Origin: Floccifex porci
GTDB lineage: Bacteria > Bacillota_I > Bacilli_A > Erysipelotrichales > Erysipelotrichaceae
Length of the DNA: 53,058 nucleotides
Assembly: GCF_009696175.1 (NCBI RefSeq)
Contig: NZ_VUMM01000012.1
Location: 1 to 53,058, forward strand
Reading direction: 5' to 3'
The notes under the pieces are model-generated. The model saw only the letters and a list, made by a program, of their open reading frames with translations. It did not search any database and was not told where the DNA came from. The number at the start of each line of letters is the position of its first letter. Position 1 is the first letter of the stretch. The translations under genes and the position numbers were made by a program. Below, one piece after another: positions 7,080-14,193 of the stretch.

Positions 7080-8138
7080 ATGAAGTTTTATATGCCGGTT
7101 TCTTATTATTTAGAAGAAAACTGTATTAAGAATCATAAGAAAGAAATCTTGGAATGTGGTAAAAAACCATTGATTGTGACAGGGAAACATTCTTCTAAAT
7201 TGAATGGGTCTTTGTATGATCTGATTTCTATTTTAGAAGACTATGTATTGTTTGATCAGGTAAATGAAAATCCCACTGTTAATCTTTGCGAAAAAGGAGC
7301 TAGGATGGGATTGGAACAGAAAGTGGATTATGTGATTGGTTTAGGAGGAGGATCCAGTATGGATGCTGCTAAAGCAATTGCTTTATTGATTAAAAATCCA
7401 GATGAAAATAAAGACTGTTTTTATCAGAAAAAAGAATTGTCTCATTTAGATGTCATCTGTATTCCAACTACATGTGGAACAGGATCAGAAGTAACTTCTA
7501 AAGCGGTATTATCACGTCCTGAACTTCATGAAAAAGGAAGTATTTCTCATGATATATGGCCTAAATATGCCTTTGTGGATGAAACGTATTTAACTTCTGC
7601 ATCTGATTCTTTAATTGTTTCAACTGCAGTTGATGCATTGGCTCATTTGATTGAAAGTCATCTCAATAAAAATAAAAATAGCTTTTCGTTAATGTGCACT
7701 ACTTATGGATTGTCTTTGTTTAAAGAAATGAAAGAAGAGCTGATTCATAAAGAATTTAATTATAAAAAATTAATGATGACTTCTTCCATTGCGGGTTTAG
7801 CTATTGCACAGACAGGGACTTCCATTCCTCATGCGATGAGCTATGACCTGACCAATTATTTTCATATCAGTCATGGATTGGCCTGTGGATATTATCTGGT
7901 TTCTTTTGTGGAAGTGGTGATGAAAAAATCACAGGAAGGTAAAGAAATATTATCACTTTTAGGATTCTCTGATTTTGATGAATTTAGAAATTGGATGGAA
8001 TCTTTAATTGGAAAACCAGGTCTGAATCAAAAAGAGTTTTTAATTGAATTGATGAATCAAAAGAAGGCAAAATGGTCCACAGCCTGTGTAAATATCACAA
8101 AAGAAGATATTTGTTTTATTGTACATTCTTCTTTATAG
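7080..8138 (+). CDS. Iron-containing alcohol dehydrogenase family protein
   Basis: The 352-residue product has the type III alcohol dehydrogenase fold. It has the NAD(H) loop G-L-G-G-G-S-S-M-D-A-A-K, the P-T-T-C-G-T-G-S-E-V-T motif, the metal-site segment V-D-A-L-A-H-L-I-E and the later S-H-G-L-A-C-G. The spread of Asp and His ligands fits Fe2+ or Zn2+. It is a little shorter than butanol dehydrogenases (about 385) and nearer the glycerol/propanediol group, but the substrate is not predictable. ATG 7080 was chosen over TTG 7074 because GGGAG at 7066-7070 is then 9 bases away. The gene is followed after 31 bases by the FabT-like regulator. Confidence 0.88.
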   Translation: MKFYMPVSYYLEENCIKNHKKEILECGKKPLIVTGKHSSKLNGSLYDLISILEDYVLFDQVNENPTVNLCEKGARMGLEQKVDYVIGLGGGSSMDAAKAIALLIKNPDENKDCFYQKKELSHLDVICIPTTCGTGSEVTSKAVLSRPELHEKGSISHDIWPKYAFVDETYLTSASDSLIVSTAVDALAHLIESHLNKNKNSFSLMCTTYGLSLFKEMKEELIHKEFNYKKLMMTSSIAGLAIAQTGTSIPHAMSYDLTNYFHISHGLACGYYLVSFVEVVMKKSQEGKEILSLLGFSDFDEFRNWMESLIGKPGLNQKEFLIELMNQKKAKWSTACVNITKEDICFIVHSSL

Positions 8139-8146
8139 TGTATAAT
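8119..8146 (+). promoter_or_regulatory. Promoter of the FabT-like gene
   Basis: TTGTAC (8119-8124), 16-bp spacer and a perfect TATAAT (8141-8146) overlap the stop of the dehydrogenase gene. A GGAG ribosome site stands before the ATG at 8170. Confidence 0.55.
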
Positions 8147-8169
8147 CTAATTACTAAAAAGGAGAAACT

Positions 8170-8613
8170 ATGGAGTATACAAAACATACAATTAATGAAT
8201 TGCTGGTGGGTATGTTTAACTACATACTTTATATAGAAGAAAGAAATCTGAAAAAGAAAAATGTGAAATTATCGATGAGTGAAGTTCATTTATTAGAAAG
8301 CATTGATAAAGCCAGTGACAATACGATGTCTCATATCGCAAAGCGCTCTATGATTACGCAGGGAACGCTTACTACCAATGTGAAAAGTCTGGTCGCAAAA
8401 GGATATGTAGAGCGATATAAAGATGAAAAAGATGGACGTATTGTACGTTTAAAAGTTACCGAAGCCGCAAAAAAGATATTAAAGATTCATGATGAATTTC
8501 ATGAACAGATGATTGATAAAGCCATTGCGGATCTGAAATTGGATGAAAATAAGGTATTAATTGATTCTTTAAAGAATATACTGGATTATTTTAGTGAACA
8601 ATATGGAGACTGA
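8170..8613 (+). CDS. fabT: FabT-like MarR-family regulator of fatty-acid synthesis
   Basis: This 147-residue winged-helix protein matches the FabT subgroup: an N-terminal helix with L-V-G-M-F-N-Y-I-L-Y-I-E-E, then S-E-V-H-L-L-E-S-I, T-Q-G-T-L-T-T-N-V-K-S-L as the recognition helix, and the wing D-E-K-D-G-R-I-V-R-L. FabT represses fab operons when long-chain acyl-ACP is present. The context agrees: acpP and acc remnants follow, and TTTGA-N3-TCAAA dyads, the FabT-type half-sites, lie before acpP. A terminator separates it from acpP. Confidence 0.82.
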   Translation: MEYTKHTINELLVGMFNYILYIEERNLKKKNVKLSMSEVHLLESIDKASDNTMSHIAKRSMITQGTLTTNVKSLVAKGYVERYKDEKDGRIVRLKVTEAAKKILKIHDEFHEQMIDKAIADLKLDENKVLIDSLKNILDYFSEQYGD

Positions 8614-8621
8614 AAGCGTTT

Positions 8622-8648
8622 AACTCACCTGGAAACGGGTGAGTTTTT
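8622..8648 (+). terminator. Terminator after the FabT-like gene
   Basis: AACTCACC / GGTGAGTT 8-bp stem with a short loop, followed by a short T-run. Confidence 0.85.
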
Positions 8649-8657
8649 AAATATCTA

Positions 8658-8712
8658 TATACTTTGAATATCAAATTATATATAATGTAGATATTTTTAG
8701 ATTCAAAGTATA
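8658..8712 (+). promoter_or_regulatory. acpP promoter with FabT-type operator and 12-bp inverted repeat
   Basis: TATAAT (8681-8686) is the -10 of acpP. Upstream, TTTGA-ATA-TCAAA (8663-8675) matches the TTTGA...TCAAA pattern of FabT boxes. In addition TATACTTTGAAT (8658-8669) is repeated as its exact reverse complement at 8701-8712, so two half-operators face each other across the -10 and start site. Confidence 0.65.
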
Positions 8713-8724
8713 GGAGGAAACGTT

Positions 8725-8949
8725 ATGTTAGAAAAAATTAAAGATGTCTTAGTAGATGCGATTAATGTAGATAGAGAATTAGTAAAACCTGAAGCCAATT
8801 TAAGTGAAGACTTAGATATAGATTCATTGGCTGCCGTTGAATTGGTCCTTGAACTGGAAACGGAATTTGATATTCGTATTGAAGATGAAGAACTGGCAAA
8901 TTTAAAAACCGTACAGGATATTATGGATTTAATTGCTTCTAAACAATAG
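8725..8949 (+). CDS. acpP: Acyl carrier protein
   Basis: The 74-residue acidic four-helix protein carries the phosphopantetheine attachment serine in D-I-D-S-L-A-A-V-E at about residue 37, and helix 2/3 motifs (E-L-E-T-E-F-D-I-R-I-E-D-E) typical of fatty-acid ACP. The usual family sequence at the attachment site is D-S-L-D; here it is D-S-L-A. A perfect AGGAGG lies before the ATG. It appears intact, in contrast to the acc and plsC remnants behind it. ACP is still needed for acyl-ACP-dependent lipid synthesis and for other acyl transfers, which may explain its survival. Confidence 0.95.
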   Translation: MLEKIKDVLVDAINVDRELVKPEANLSEDLDIDSLAAVELVLELETEFDIRIEDEELANLKTVQDIMDLIASKQ

Positions 8950-8964
8950 GAAGAGGAAAACCAA

Positions 8965-9360
8965 ATGGATACAGAAAATAAGAGAAATTGTTGAGATTTT
9001 TGAAAACAGTCAGATTTCAAGAATGGATGTAGAACAGGATTTATTTAAGATTCGTCTTGAAAAGAAAGAAGTTATAACTGTATCTAATGCGGTTGTAACA
9101 GAAAAAAGAAAGAAGAACCAGAGAAAAAGACATTGAATTCTCCTTTAGTGGGAACATTTTATGTCGCAATCAAACCAGGAGAGAAGCCTCTTGTACAAGT
9201 GGGACAAAGAGTAAAAACAGGAGATGTCATTTGTATTATTGAAGCAATGAAATCAATGAATGAATTAAAAGCCAATCAAGAAGGAGAAATACTGGAAATT
9301 CTAGTGAAAGATGGACAAATGATGGAATACGATCAGCTTTTGTTTGTATTAGGAGATTGA
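8965..9360 (+). pseudogene. accB: accB (biotin carboxyl carrier protein) broken by two frameshifts
   Basis: The gene begins with ATG at 8965 (M-D-T-E) after a GGAAGAGG site. Within four codons the protein-like frame shifts by one base: R-E-I-V-E-I-F-E-N-S-Q-I continues in the next frame up to about 9105. There a second slip in an A-rich run returns to the first frame, which reads E-E-P-E-K-K-T-L-N-S-P and a complete biotinyl domain with E-A-M-K-S-M-N-E (lysine is the biotin site) to the TGA at 9358-9360. In the first frame a TGA follows soon after the start. Both slips are at oligo-A tracts. A free biotinyl domain from TTG 9133 is possible but would be only 75 residues. Confidence 0.8.
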
Positions 9361-9361
9361 T

Positions 9362-9850
9362 ATGATTCAAAAAATTTGTATTGCCAATCGTGGAGAAATT
9401 GCGGTTCGTATCATTTGTGAAACTCCTTTATCTTTTATATCAAAAATTGAAAACGAATCCATTCCATTATTAGGAATGTGGGCTGTCAATATAGGAACCA
9501 TTCATTTTGATCGAGAAACCAGAGAAGGAAATGTACATATGTTAAGAGAAACCATTCGCGCTTTAAAAAAGAAAAGAAATCTATTGATTTTTCCAGAAGG
9601 TACCCGATCAAAAGGGGATGAAATGAATGAATTTAAAGATAAAGCGTTTCAGCCTGCCATTATGGTAAAATCCATCATTGTACCCGTTACTTTAAATGGA
9701 GCATATTGCCTGGATCGAAAAGATATCCATATTAAAGAATTAAAGATCACCTTTGGTAAACCAATATATTATGAACAATATTCTAAAATGAATCGAGAAG
9801 AGTTAAGTGAATATGTTTATCAGAAAATAAAAAGTCATTTAAATAATTGA
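9362..9850 (+). pseudogene. In-frame accC'-'plsC fusion left by a deletion
   Basis: The first 19 residues (M-I-Q-K-I-C-I-A-N-R-G-E-I-A-V-R-I-I) are the unmistakable start of biotin carboxylase AccC. From about residue 21 the sequence is the later two-thirds of a 1-acyl-glycerol-3-phosphate acyltransferase (PlsC): I-P-L-L-G-M-W, F-D-R-E, then F-P-E-G-T-R-S-K-G and V-P-V-T-L-N-G-A. The catalytic N-H-x4-D motif of PlsC, the whole ATP-grasp body of AccC and any genes once between them are missing. The frame is open (162 residues), so a product could be made, but neither activity can remain. ATG lies one base after the accB stop. Confidence 0.82.
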
Positions 9851-9873
9851 TTTTATGTTAGAAAAAGTTAAGC

Positions 9874-9895
9874 TGAGAGAAATCTCAATTTTTTG
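9874..9895 (+). terminator. Weak terminator after the plsC remnant
   Basis: TGAGA-gaaa-TCTCA is a short 5-bp stem followed by a run of six T residues. It ends transcription from acpP before the MarR gene. Confidence 0.5.
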
Positions 9896-9931
9896 TTTGA
9901 CTTTCAAACTAAAATGGTTCACAATATGAAC
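9895..9931 (+). promoter_or_regulatory. Promoter/operator region of the MarR-degV operon
   Basis: GTTTGA-ctt-TCAAAC (9895-9909) is a FabT-type dyad that overlaps a -35-like TTGACT (9897-9902). With a 17-bp spacer the -10 would be CACAAT (9920-9925). A second dyad GTTCA-N5-TGAAC (9917-9931) sits on that -10. Repression by FabT, by the MarR protein encoded next, or by both would fit. Confidence 0.5.
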
Positions 9932-9960
9932 AGTTTATAAAATGAACTAAAGGAGGGTGT

Positions 9961-10392
9961 ATGGAAGTATCGGAAGAATTAATTAAAATATGGAATCAGA
10001 TTTCTTATGCTTTAAAACCATCGCGTATGTTTTCTAAATTATCTTATAATGAACAGACAATCTGTTCGATATTAATACATAGTGAAAAAAAATGTACGGC
10101 TACCGATCTAATTCAGAAAACAGGTTTATTAAAATCACAGATGAATAAAATTATAAGCCAGCTGGAAGAAAAAAATGTGGTTCAAAGAAATCGGAATTTA
10201 GAAGATAAACGAAAAATTACGATTTTCATTACGGATTATGGAAAAGAACTTTATCAAAAAGAACACCAGTCAGTATTGGAAATTGGTAAACTTGTCACAA
10301 ATTCACTGGGAGAAGAAAAGACAAGACAACTGGTGGATTTAATGAACGAAACGTTACATATAATAGAAAAAGGAGAAGAAAATGAGTATTAG
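9961..10392 (+). CDS. MarR-family regulator preceding degV
   Basis: The 143-residue protein has a winged-helix domain at about 35-110: C-T-A-T-D-L-I-Q-K-T-G-L-L-K-S-Q-M-N-K-I-I-S-Q-L-E is the HTH and E-D-K-R-K-I-T-I-F-I-T the wing. It is a different MarR subgroup from the FabT-like protein 1.5 kb upstream. An AGGAGGG site precedes the ATG. The gene overlaps degV by 11 bases, so they are co-translated. Control of fatty-acid uptake is a reasonable guess from the DegV partner and the upstream dyads, but the ligand is not known. Confidence 0.85.
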   Translation: MEVSEELIKIWNQISYALKPSRMFSKLSYNEQTICSILIHSEKKCTATDLIQKTGLLKSQMNKIISQLEEKNVVQRNRNLEDKRKITIFITDYGKELYQKEHQSVLEIGKLVTNSLGEEKTRQLVDLMNETLHIIEKGEENEY

Positions 10393-11209
10393 AATTATTA
10401 CAGATTCAGGATGTGATATTAGTCAAAAAGAAGCAAAAGAAAAAGGAATTGTTGTCCTTCCTTTGACAACAATTATCAATCAGAAAGAATATAGAGATGG
10501 CATAGATATTCAGGCCGATGAATTTTATGAACAATTGATTTCCACGGATATTATGCCAACCACTTCACAAGTGACAATTGGAGCGTTCTTAGATGCGTTT
10601 GAACAATATAAAGACGATGAAATTTTATGTATGACCATTTCATCTCAATTATCTGGATGTTTTCAAAGTGCGAGTGTTGCCGCTCAAGATTATGAGAAGG
10701 TCAGAATTGTGGACACAATGAATGTATCTTTAGGATCTCGTAATTTAATTGAACTGGCTTTATCTTATATTGAAAAAGGAATGGATATAGATTCGATTGT
10801 AGAACAATTGGAAATGGATAAGACAAAATGTAAAGTGTATGCCTATTTTGATACATTAGAATTTTTAAAAAGAGGAGGAAGAATTTCTTCAGCGGTTGCG
10901 GCAGCAGGATCGATTTTAAATATTAAACCAGTATTAACGTTAAAAGAAGGTGTTATTGAAATGTCTGGAAAAGCCAGAGGATTAAAGAAAGCCGGTTCCT
11001 GTATGGCAAAATGTGTGATGGAAGATGGAATGGATTTCTCAAAGCCATATCATTTAGCTTATTCTGGATGTTCTAAGGAAGGTGTTTTATCTTTTTTAGA
11101 CAATAATAAAGAATTGAATCTGGATTCTGGTAAAATTGTACAGATTGGACCGACAATTGGTACCCATGCAGGACCTGGTGCAGTTGCGATTTCTTATTTT
11201 GTAAAGTAG
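10382..11209 (+). CDS. DegV-family fatty-acid-binding protein (FakB-like)
   Basis: The 275-residue protein starts I-R-I-I-T-D-S-G-C-D-I, the DegV N-terminal motif, and has M-P-T-T-S-Q-V near residue 60, S-S-Q-L-S-G near 85, F-L-K-R-G-G-R-I-S near 160 and I-G-T-H-A-G-P-G-A near the end. DegV proteins bind a fatty acid. Those working with the kinase FakA (FakB) present host fatty acids for phosphorylation and entry into phospholipid. No fakA lies in the window. Its survival beside a wrecked acetyl-CoA carboxylase/PlsC locus fits a cell that relies on outside fatty acids. Confidence 0.9.
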   Translation: MSIRIITDSGCDISQKEAKEKGIVVLPLTTIINQKEYRDGIDIQADEFYEQLISTDIMPTTSQVTIGAFLDAFEQYKDDEILCMTISSQLSGCFQSASVAAQDYEKVRIVDTMNVSLGSRNLIELALSYIEKGMDIDSIVEQLEMDKTKCKVYAYFDTLEFLKRGGRISSAVAAAGSILNIKPVLTLKEGVIEMSGKARGLKKAGSCMAKCVMEDGMDFSKPYHLAYSGCSKEGVLSFLDNNKELNLDSGKIVQIGPTIGTHAGPGAVAISYFVK

Positions 11210-11231
11210 AAGTGACATTCACTTCTTTTTT
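11209..11231 (+). terminator. Terminator of the MarR-degV operon
   Basis: GAAGTGA-cat-TCACTTC perfect 7-bp stem plus six T residues. It starts on the last base of the degV stop codon and overlaps the next promoter. Confidence 0.9.
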
Positions 11232-11246
11232 ATTTATAATGGTCAT
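11212..11246 (+). promoter_or_regulatory. Promoter of the MATE gene, predicted leaderless
   Basis: GTGACA (11212-11217), 17-bp spacer, perfect TATAAT (11235-11240). The usual start, 7 bases after the -10, is 11247, the A of the ATG. There is no Shine-Dalgarno sequence. The -35 lies in the stem of the preceding terminator. Confidence 0.75.
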
Positions 11247-12578
11247 ATGTCTATATCATTATCAGATCATTTTACATATAAAAAATTAATTGCCTTTGTG
11301 TTTCCGTCCATTGTGATGATGATCTTCACTTCTATTTACAGCATTGTGGATGGATTTTTTGTGTCCAACTATGTCGGAAAAACCGCTTTAGCGGCATTAA
11401 ATCTGATTACTCCAGCACTTATGATCGTTTCTGCAATTGGATTTATGATGGGAACGGGAGGATCTGCCATTATTGCCAAAACATTAGGAGAAGGAAGAAA
11501 AAAAGAAGCCAATGGTTATTTTTCCTGTCTTATGGCATTTATTATTCTATTTGGAGCTTTTGTTTCATGTTTTGGAATCCTATTCATGTCCCAGATTGCT
11601 TCCTTTTTAAAAGCAACCGAAGAAATGATGCCTTTGGCAGTTTTATATGGACGAATTATGATGGTTTCTCTTCCGTTTTTTATGTTACAGACATCGTATC
11701 AGACATTATTTGTGACGGCAGAAAAACCCAAATATGGACTGTATGTGACTTTAGGAGCTGGAATCTGTAATATGATTCTGGATTTTTTACTGGTAGGTGT
11801 ACTAAAATGGGGCCTGGCAGGAGCAGCCATTGCTACGGCAAGCTGTGAAATAACAGGGGGATTGGTTCCAACTTTATATTTTTTAAGAAAAAACAATTCT
11901 TCTTTATTATGTTTATCCAAACCTATATGGGACTTCAAAATACTTTTAAAATCGGCTTTTAATGGCTCCAGTGAATTTGTCAGTCAAATTTCAAGTTCCC
12001 TGGTGGCAATGATCTATAATTTTCAGCTTCTTCATTTTGCTCAAGAAAATGGAGTGGCGGCTTATGGAGCCATCATGTATGTGAATTTTATATTCTGTGC
12101 CATTTTTATTGGGTATTCTACAGGAAGTGCTCCTTTAATAGGATACAATTTAGGAGCACAAAATGAAAAAGAATTAAAAAATGTATTTAAAAAATCAATT
12201 GTTTCCATTCTTTGTTTAGAAATAATAGTCACAGTATTATCTTTCCTTTTATCAGAATGGATCATGGGAATCTTTGTAGGGTATGATCGTACTTTATTTG
12301 AAATCACAGTGGCTGGCTTTCATATTTATTGTATTCATTATTTATTATGTGGAATCAATATTTATGCCTCTTCCTTTTTTACCGCTTTAAATAATGGAAA
12401 AATATCAGCGGTAATCTCGTTTATGCGAAGCTTTATCTTTCAAATGGGAAGCCTGATTCTACTTCCATTTTTCTTTGGATTAAATGGAATCTGGTGGGCT
12501 ATCGTTGTTGCGGAAAGCTTTACTTTTCTTTTAACTTTGTTCTGTTTGAAGAAATATAAAAAAGTATATCATTATTAA
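11247..12578 (+). CDS. MATE-family multidrug/Na+ antiporter
   Basis: The 443-residue protein is almost wholly hydrophobic, with about 12 membrane segments in the MATE two-bundle layout. The opening is typical of the DinF/NorM-type bacterial group: F-P-S-I-V-M-M-I-F-T-S-I-Y-S-I-V-D-G-F-F-V-S, then G-T-G-G-S-A-I-I-A-K-T-L-G-E-G in the first loop and its counterpart Y-S-T-G-S-A-P-L-I-G-Y-N-L-G-A in the second half. Such pumps export cationic drugs using a Na+ or H+ gradient. Monocistronic, with an apparently leaderless mRNA. Confidence 0.92.
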   Translation: MSISLSDHFTYKKLIAFVFPSIVMMIFTSIYSIVDGFFVSNYVGKTALAALNLITPALMIVSAIGFMMGTGGSAIIAKTLGEGRKKEANGYFSCLMAFIILFGAFVSCFGILFMSQIASFLKATEEMMPLAVLYGRIMMVSLPFFMLQTSYQTLFVTAEKPKYGLYVTLGAGICNMILDFLLVGVLKWGLAGAAIATASCEITGGLVPTLYFLRKNNSSLLCLSKPIWDFKILLKSAFNGSSEFVSQISSSLVAMIYNFQLLHFAQENGVAAYGAIMYVNFIFCAIFIGYSTGSAPLIGYNLGAQNEKELKNVFKKSIVSILCLEIIVTVLSFLLSEWIMGIFVGYDRTLFEITVAGFHIYCIHYLLCGINIYASSFFTALNNGKISAVISFMRSFIFQMGSLILLPFFFGLNGIWWAIVVAESFTFLLTLFCLKKYKKVYHY

Positions 12579-12623
12579 AAATAGGGTTTGTCTGTTCCTT
12601 TGTGAAAATAAACCAGAATCAAT

Positions 12624-12649
12624 AAGAAGAAGGCGATTGCCTTCTTCTT
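12624..12649. terminator. Hairpin between the convergent MATE and yitT genes
   Basis: AAGAAGAAGGC-gatt-GCCTTCTTCTT is a perfect 11-bp stem. It probably serves transcripts from both sides. The yitT stop codon touches its edge. Confidence 0.75.
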
Positions 12650-13491
12650 TACGGTTCTATGGTTTTTGGCTGATAATTGACTTGAGCTACTTTATAAACG
12701 GTAATAAATGCCTTTGGATCGGTTGTTTGAATAAAATTCATTAATTTCTGGTATTCGCTTTTATTCACGATCACAATGATTTCCTGTCGCTTGGACATAG
12801 AATAAGCACCATAGGCTTCATAAATGGTTGCACCGGAATGAAGATCATCTAAAATGAAATGTTTAATGGTATCCATTTTGGAAGATACGATACAGACTCT
12901 TCGTTTTAGATTCTGATCAAAAATAAACTGATCCAGTACCAGTCCATTCAGATACGTTCCCAATACACTGATCACAACGGTTTTTGAATCATAGGCTAAG
13001 CAGGATGAAAGGGCAATACACATTCCAGAATAGGTCATGGCTTTACCTAAATCAATGCGAAAATATTTATTAAGAATTTTCGCCACAATGTCCAAACCTC
13101 CAGAGGAGGCATTCATATTGAATAAGATACATTGTCCTAAACTGACTACAAAAATATAGGCAGCTACATCCAGTATGGGATCGTGTGTTAATGATTGGAA
13201 ATTGGGAAATAGAATTTCATACATTTTTAGAAAAGCTGGTAATAATAAAGATGTATAAATCGTTTTGGCGCCAAATTCATTTCCAATCAAAAGAAAACCA
13301 ACAATCAGTAATAAAATATTTAAGGCCATTGTGATGGTCGCAATAGAAAAGGGAATAAAATTCGATAACACAATGGATAATCCAGAAATACTGCTGACCG
13401 AAGCATGACTGGGATACAAAAAGAAAAAGACAGCACTGGAAATAATAAGAGTTGCTACTGTCATCTGAACAAATTCTTTAATCGTTTTCAT
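12649..13491 (-). CDS. YitT-family (DUF2179) membrane protein
   Basis: From the ATG at 13491 (M-K-T-I-K-E-F-V-Q) the protein has 280 residues. Five or six hydrophobic segments occupy residues 1-180 with the family motif N-A-S-S-G-G-L-D-I-V-A-K-I-L, and a C-terminal soluble DUF2179 domain follows (R-R-V-C-I-V-S-S-K...G-A-T-I-Y-E-A-Y-G-A-Y-S-M-S-K-R-Q-E). The family is common in Firmicutes and the transported or bound molecule is unknown. The start overlaps the end of rsmD by 14 bases. The longer frame to 13530 would run far into rsmD and is less likely. Confidence 0.88.
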   Translation of the reverse strand: MKTIKEFVQMTVATLIISSAVFFFLYPSHASVSSISGLSIVLSNFIPFSIATITMALNILLLIVGFLLIGNEFGAKTIYTSLLLPAFLKMYEILFPNFQSLTHDPILDVAAYIFVVSLGQCILFNMNASSGGLDIVAKILNKYFRIDLGKAMTYSGMCIALSSCLAYDSKTVVISVLGTYLNGLVLDQFIFDQNLKRRVCIVSSKMDTIKHFILDDLHSGATIYEAYGAYSMSKRQEIIVIVNKSEYQKLMNFIQTTDPKAFITVYKVAQVNYQPKTIEP

Positions 13492-14050
13492 TTTGTATCC
13501 TCTTATAGAAATGAACCATAGAGATTCCATATTTTTTCTGTTTCACTTTCTTTAGATTATAAAATACATCGGCTAATTCTTTTTCTTTTTTTGTACGAAT
13601 GGCTAAGATTCCATCTTCTTTTAAAAGACTGGTTTTTCCTATTGTTTCCATAACAGGAATAAATATTTCATCAACGGTATATGGTGGGTCTAAATAAATA
13701 ATATCAAAGGGCTCATTCATTTGATCTAAAGAAGGAAGAGCCTGAAAGATATCTTTCTGAAAGATGGAATAGGAATGAGAATCAAAATGACATCCCTTAA
13801 TATTTTCCTGTATTGTCTGTATCGCATTGGAATCGTTATCGATAAAAACAGTATAAGATGCATTTCTTGAAATGGCTTCAATACCCATGCTTCCACTTCC
13901 CGCAAAACAATCTAAGAAACGACATCCATTGATTTTGAATTGCCAGCTGTTAAATAATGCTTCTTTGATCTGATCGGTAACCGGTCTTGTATGTAAACCC
14001 TGAGGGGCTATGAGTTTTTTTCCTCTTGCTTTTCCTGAAATTACGCGCAT
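13478..14050 (-). CDS. rsmD: 16S rRNA (guanine-966-N2)-methyltransferase RsmD
   Basis: The 190-residue protein begins M-R-V-I-S-G-K-A-R-G-K-K-L and has R-P-V-T-D-Q-I-K-E-A-L-F-N, the SAM-binding F-A-G-S-G-S-M-G-I-E-A and the catalytic D-P-P-Y. All are RsmD signatures. It methylates G966 of 16S rRNA during 30S assembly. The AAGGAGA site supports the ATG at 14050 rather than the in-frame one at 14083. In many Bacillota rsmD is followed by coaD; here the following gene is yitT. Confidence 0.95.
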   Translation of the reverse strand: MRVISGKARGKKLIAPQGLHTRPVTDQIKEALFNSWQFKINGCRFLDCFAGSGSMGIEAISRNASYTVFIDNDSNAIQTIQENIKGCHFDSHSYSIFQKDIFQALPSLDQMNEPFDIIYLDPPYTVDEIFIPVMETIGKTSLLKEDGILAIRTKKEKELADVFYNLKKVKQKKYGISMVHFYKRIQNEND

Positions 14051-14156
14051 AGTATTCTCCTTGTCGTATATTTCATTATACATAAATTTAAGAAAAAGAG
14101 TATTAAAATTGTTTCCTAAAAGATTTGAAAAAATACATTTCTAAATCAGCAAGATG

Positions 14157-14165
14157 TGATATTAT
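14157..14165 (+). promoter_or_regulatory. Extended -10 promoter of nagB
   Basis: TG-a-TATTAT (14157-14165) is an extended -10 element 28 bases before the ATG. An AGGAGG site lies between. Confidence 0.5.
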
Positions 14166-14193
14166 GAATATACGTAAACAGGAGGAATACTAT

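Noticed and set aside
8933-9136. 67-codon frame starting in the end of acpP as a separate gene
   Set aside because: Its start lies inside acpP and its body is the frameshifted middle of accB.
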